Origin: Bacteroidales bacterium UBA1180
Lineage (GTDB): Bacteria; Bacteroidota; Bacteroidia; Bacteroidales; Paludibacteraceae
DNA: 64,000 nt
Reading direction: 5' to 3'
Assembly (NCBI GenBank): GCA_002310195.1
Contig: DBYS01000008.1
Span: forward strand, 5,126 to 69,125
A program made the translations under genes and the position numbers. The notes beneath the pieces are model-generated. The model searched no databases. It saw only the letters and a list, made by a program, of their open reading frames with translations, and had not been told where the DNA came from. Positions 62,191 through 64,000 of this stretch are shown in pieces (the first letter of the stretch is position 1; each line of letters starts with the position of its first letter).

Positions 62191-63087
62191 TTATAGTTTT
62201 TCCGCTACGCGGAGCTTGGCGCTGCGTGCGCGCGGATTGCGTTCAACCTCTTCGGCTGAGGCCGTGCGCCCTTTCTCTATCACCTTGAACGGTGTGAGCG
62301 GATTGCCGTAGAAGTCTTTCTCTATCGTTCCCTCGGTGTTGCCGGCACGCATAAAGTTTTTTACAATGCGGTCCTCCAGCGAGTGATATGTCAGTATAAC
62401 CAGTCTGCCGCCGGGCGCAAGCAGCGTGGCGGAGGCTTGCAGTAATTCGCGCAGCGCACCGAGCTCGTCGTTTACCTCAATCCTTAATGCCTGGAACAGC
62501 CGGGCGTAATCCTGCTTGTCCTTCAGATGCACACAATCCTGCAACTGCCGGGTGGTTAGTATGGCTTGCTGCTGGCGCCGGCGGATGATCTGTGCCGCCA
62601 ATGCCCGCGAGTTGCCGAACTCGCCGTAGAGGTACAGCACCCGTGCCAGTTCCTCTTCGCCGTAGGTGTTGATCACGTCCGCGGCCGAGAGACGCTGTTT
62701 GGCATTCATGCGCATGTCCAGCGGTGCGTCGTAGCGAAAAGAGAATCCCCGTTCGGCGGCATCGAAGTGATGAAAACTCACACCCAGATCCGCCAGTATG
62801 CCGTCCACCTGCCTGATGCCGTAGTAATCCATGAAGTTCGCTATGTAGCGGAAGTTGCTCCTAACGAACGTGAACCGGCTGTCATCAATCCTGTTGGCAT
62901 AAGCGTCCAGATCCTGATCGATGCCGAACAGGCGTGACTCCGTGCCCATACGCTCCATGATCCCCCGGCTGTGTCCGCCGCCGCCGAACGTGGCATCAAC
63001 GAACACTTGCGGCTTGGCAGCCTGTATATGCAGGCCGTCCAGCACCTCGCTTAGCATCGCAGGTATATGGTACACGGGCTGTTCCAT
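62191..63087 (-). CDS. rsmH: 16S rRNA (cytosine(1402)-N4)-methyltransferase
   Basis: SAM-dependent methyltransferase acting on the 16S rRNA decoding centre. The 298 residues show the SAM-binding VFVDATFGGGGHSRGIMER, LFGIDQDLDAY, ADLGVSFHHFDAAERGFSFR (D-x-G-x-S motif), EVNDELGALRELLQA and LTYHSLEDRIVKNFMR. It overlaps no gene and follows the diacylglycerol-kinase-like gene by one base. The mraZ gene, which often precedes it, is not next to it. Confidence 0.97.
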   Translation of the reverse strand: MEQPVYHIPAMLSEVLDGLHIQAAKPQVFVDATFGGGGHSRGIMERMGTESRLFGIDQDLDAYANRIDDSRFTFVRSNFRYIANFMDYYGIRQVDGILADLGVSFHHFDAAERGFSFRYDAPLDMRMNAKQRLSAADVINTYGEEELARVLYLYGEFGNSRALAAQIIRRRQQQAILTTRQLQDCVHLKDKQDYARLFQALRIEVNDELGALRELLQASATLLAPGGRLVILTYHSLEDRIVKNFMRAGNTEGTIEKDFYGNPLTPFKVIEKGRTASAEEVERNPRARSAKLRVAEKL

Positions 63088-63088
63088 C

Positions 63089-64000
63089 CTACATCTTCAC
63101 CTTGAACTGGATTGCATGGTGGATACAATGGATCTCCGTCGGTCCCATGACGTTGTGCAGGATACCGTCGGCCTCGAACATCAGGTGTTCCTCGGTTTCC
63201 ATACGTATATCTTTGCCTTTGTAGGCATGTATGAACGGCAGTTCGGTCAGATGGCCGTTGAACAGGTTCGGCAGCGCCTTGATGACTTGCAGCAAGGTAG
63301 GTTTGCACACGAACATCGCGTGGAACACGCCGTCCTGCGGATCAGCTTCGGGGTTCTGGCGTATACCTCCGCCCGAGAACGGTCCGTTGCCTACGTTCAT
63401 CGTGAACAGCGGCTCATCCACCAGCACTTCGCCATCCACGATCAGTTGCATCGGGATAGGTTTCTGCTGGGCGATGGCGCCTATCAGACCGATCACATAG
63501 TTGAAGTGATGCGATCCGAGGTAGTACTTCAGTTTCTCGGCTTTCTGGCAGCACAATGGGTCCACGCCGAAGCCTACGGAGTTGATGAAGTACCGGTGGT
63601 GCTCAATGTGGTTGCGCCAGTACGTTACGCAACCTACGTCCAGCGGATGGCCTTCGCCCGACAGGAACCGCTCGATAGCTTCGCGGTAGTTCTTTGTCAG
63701 GTTCCAGTAGCGTCCCCAGTCGTTGCCCGTGCCGCGCGGCATGAGGCCGAGCTTGATGTTCCTGCGTTGCTCGGCGGAGATCTTTGCCCGCATGATGCCG
63801 TTCAGCGCCTCGCTGAGTGTGCCGTCACCGCCGAGCACAAGGATCTCGTCGCAGTTGAAGTCTTCTACCAGCTCGCGAGCCAGCTCTGTGGCATGCGCGG
63901 CGTATTTGGTTACTCGGAACTCGTATGGGATATGTCGCTCGCGCAACAGGTTCCACAGGTACATGCGTTGCATGCGGTAGGCACGTTTGCCTGATTTCGG
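63089..64000 (-). CDS. Diacylglycerol-kinase-family lipid kinase (5' end outside window)
   Basis: The reading frame is open to the window edge, so the true start is outside; the first visible codons read PKSGKRAYRM, which matches the family N-P-x-S-G-K motif. Other parts are VLGGDGTLSEALNGIM (nucleotide-binding GGDGT), GLMPRGTGNDWGRYW (GTGND) and FINSVGFGVD, plus a C-terminal domain ending in HAIQFKVKM. Such kinases phosphorylate diacylglycerol or related lipids at the inner membrane. Here it takes the place of mraZ upstream of rsmH. Confidence 0.9.
   Translation of the reverse strand, partial: PKSGKRAYRMQRMYLWNLLRERHIPYEFRVTKYAAHATELARELVEDFNCDEILVLGGDGTLSEALNGIMRAKISAEQRRNIKLGLMPRGTGNDWGRYWNLTKNYREAIERFLSGEGHPLDVGCVTYWRNHIEHHRYFINSVGFGVDPLCCQKAEKLKYYLGSHHFNYVIGLIGAIAQQKPIPMQLIVDGEVLVDEPLFTMNVGNGPFSGGGIRQNPEADPQDGVFHAMFVCKPTLLQVIKALPNLFNGHLTELPFIHAYKGKDIRMETEEHLMFEADGILHNVMGPTEIHCIHHAIQFKVKM

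Noticed and set aside
1..64000. CRISPR arrays, tRNA or rRNA genes, insertion sequences, phage or restriction genes
   Set aside because: I looked for repeat-spacer patterns, cloverleaf-type sequences with CCA ends, transposase or integrase motifs and found none convincing. The S74 domain at 44,711-45,814 is phage-like but stands in a T9SS-secreted protein.

Overview
The window looks like a stretch of chromosome from a member of the order Bacteroidales (phylum Bacteroidota). The signs seen in the sequence are: promoters of the form TTTG-N20-TAnnTTTG (five good examples), start codons that mostly lack a Shine-Dalgarno sequence, a GldD lipoprotein, several proteins with type IX secretion (T9SS) C-terminal signals, a bacterial PcrB-type prenylglyceryl-phosphate synthase, two Skp genes next to BamA, and a Bacteroidota-type outer-membrane protein set. 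Species cannot be told from the sequence. No rRNA, tRNA, CRISPR array, transposase, integrase or phage structural gene was seen.

Layout. (1) 1-20,435, all minus strand, probably one long transcription unit read from a promoter at 20,478-20,509: mannose-1-phosphate guanylyltransferase, then a glycogen/alpha-glucan module (GH133 debranching enzyme, glycosyltransferase, GH57), a porin, a ClpC-type unfoldase, ileS, a lipoprotein, an AsmA-like protein, an M3 peptidase, a membrane protein and a response regulator cut by the window edge. (2) 20,545-25,201, plus strand: gldD, pcrB, tadA, an HD-domain membrane phosphohydrolase and a secreted Ntn-hydrolase-like protein, tightly packed or overlapping. 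(3) 25,215-33,977, minus strand envelope operon: an outer-membrane barrel, uppS, bamA, two skp genes, a 38-residue protein, an MFS transporter, murF and a coiled-coil protein. (4) 34,030-35,672: murG and an unknown gene behind a promoter with a long leader. (5) 35,673-45,930: an AT-richer accessory island on the minus strand holding two lipoproteins and seven secreted proteins (most with T9SS-like C-termini), gene remnants, repeated terminators, an 11-bp repeat array and a shared upstream box. (6) 46,002-53,953, plus strand: PreA-like oxidoreductase, then a signalling cluster (SpoIIE-type phosphatase fused to a histidine-kinase-like ATPase, STAS protein, RelA/SpoT-type synthetase, APH-like kinase, HD-type small alarmone hydrolase, cytidylate-kinase-like protein, protein phosphatase). 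(7) 53,950-64,000, minus strand: the division and cell-wall cluster in the order rsmH, ftsL-like, ftsI, murE, rubredoxin, lipoprotein, mraY, murD, ftsW, with a diacylglycerol-kinase-family gene upstream.

The points most worth a second look are: period-7 tandem repeats placed in frame inside ileS and murE and also in front of uppS; two 11-bp repeat arrays lying downstream of a promoter or promoter relic; the T9SS cargo island, in which nearly identical C-terminal cassettes sit on divergent bodies; a 34-bp box shared by two operons of that island; a ClpC that lacks the middle domain but keeps the ClpP-binding IGF tripeptide; and the partner-switching plus alarmone gene cluster.
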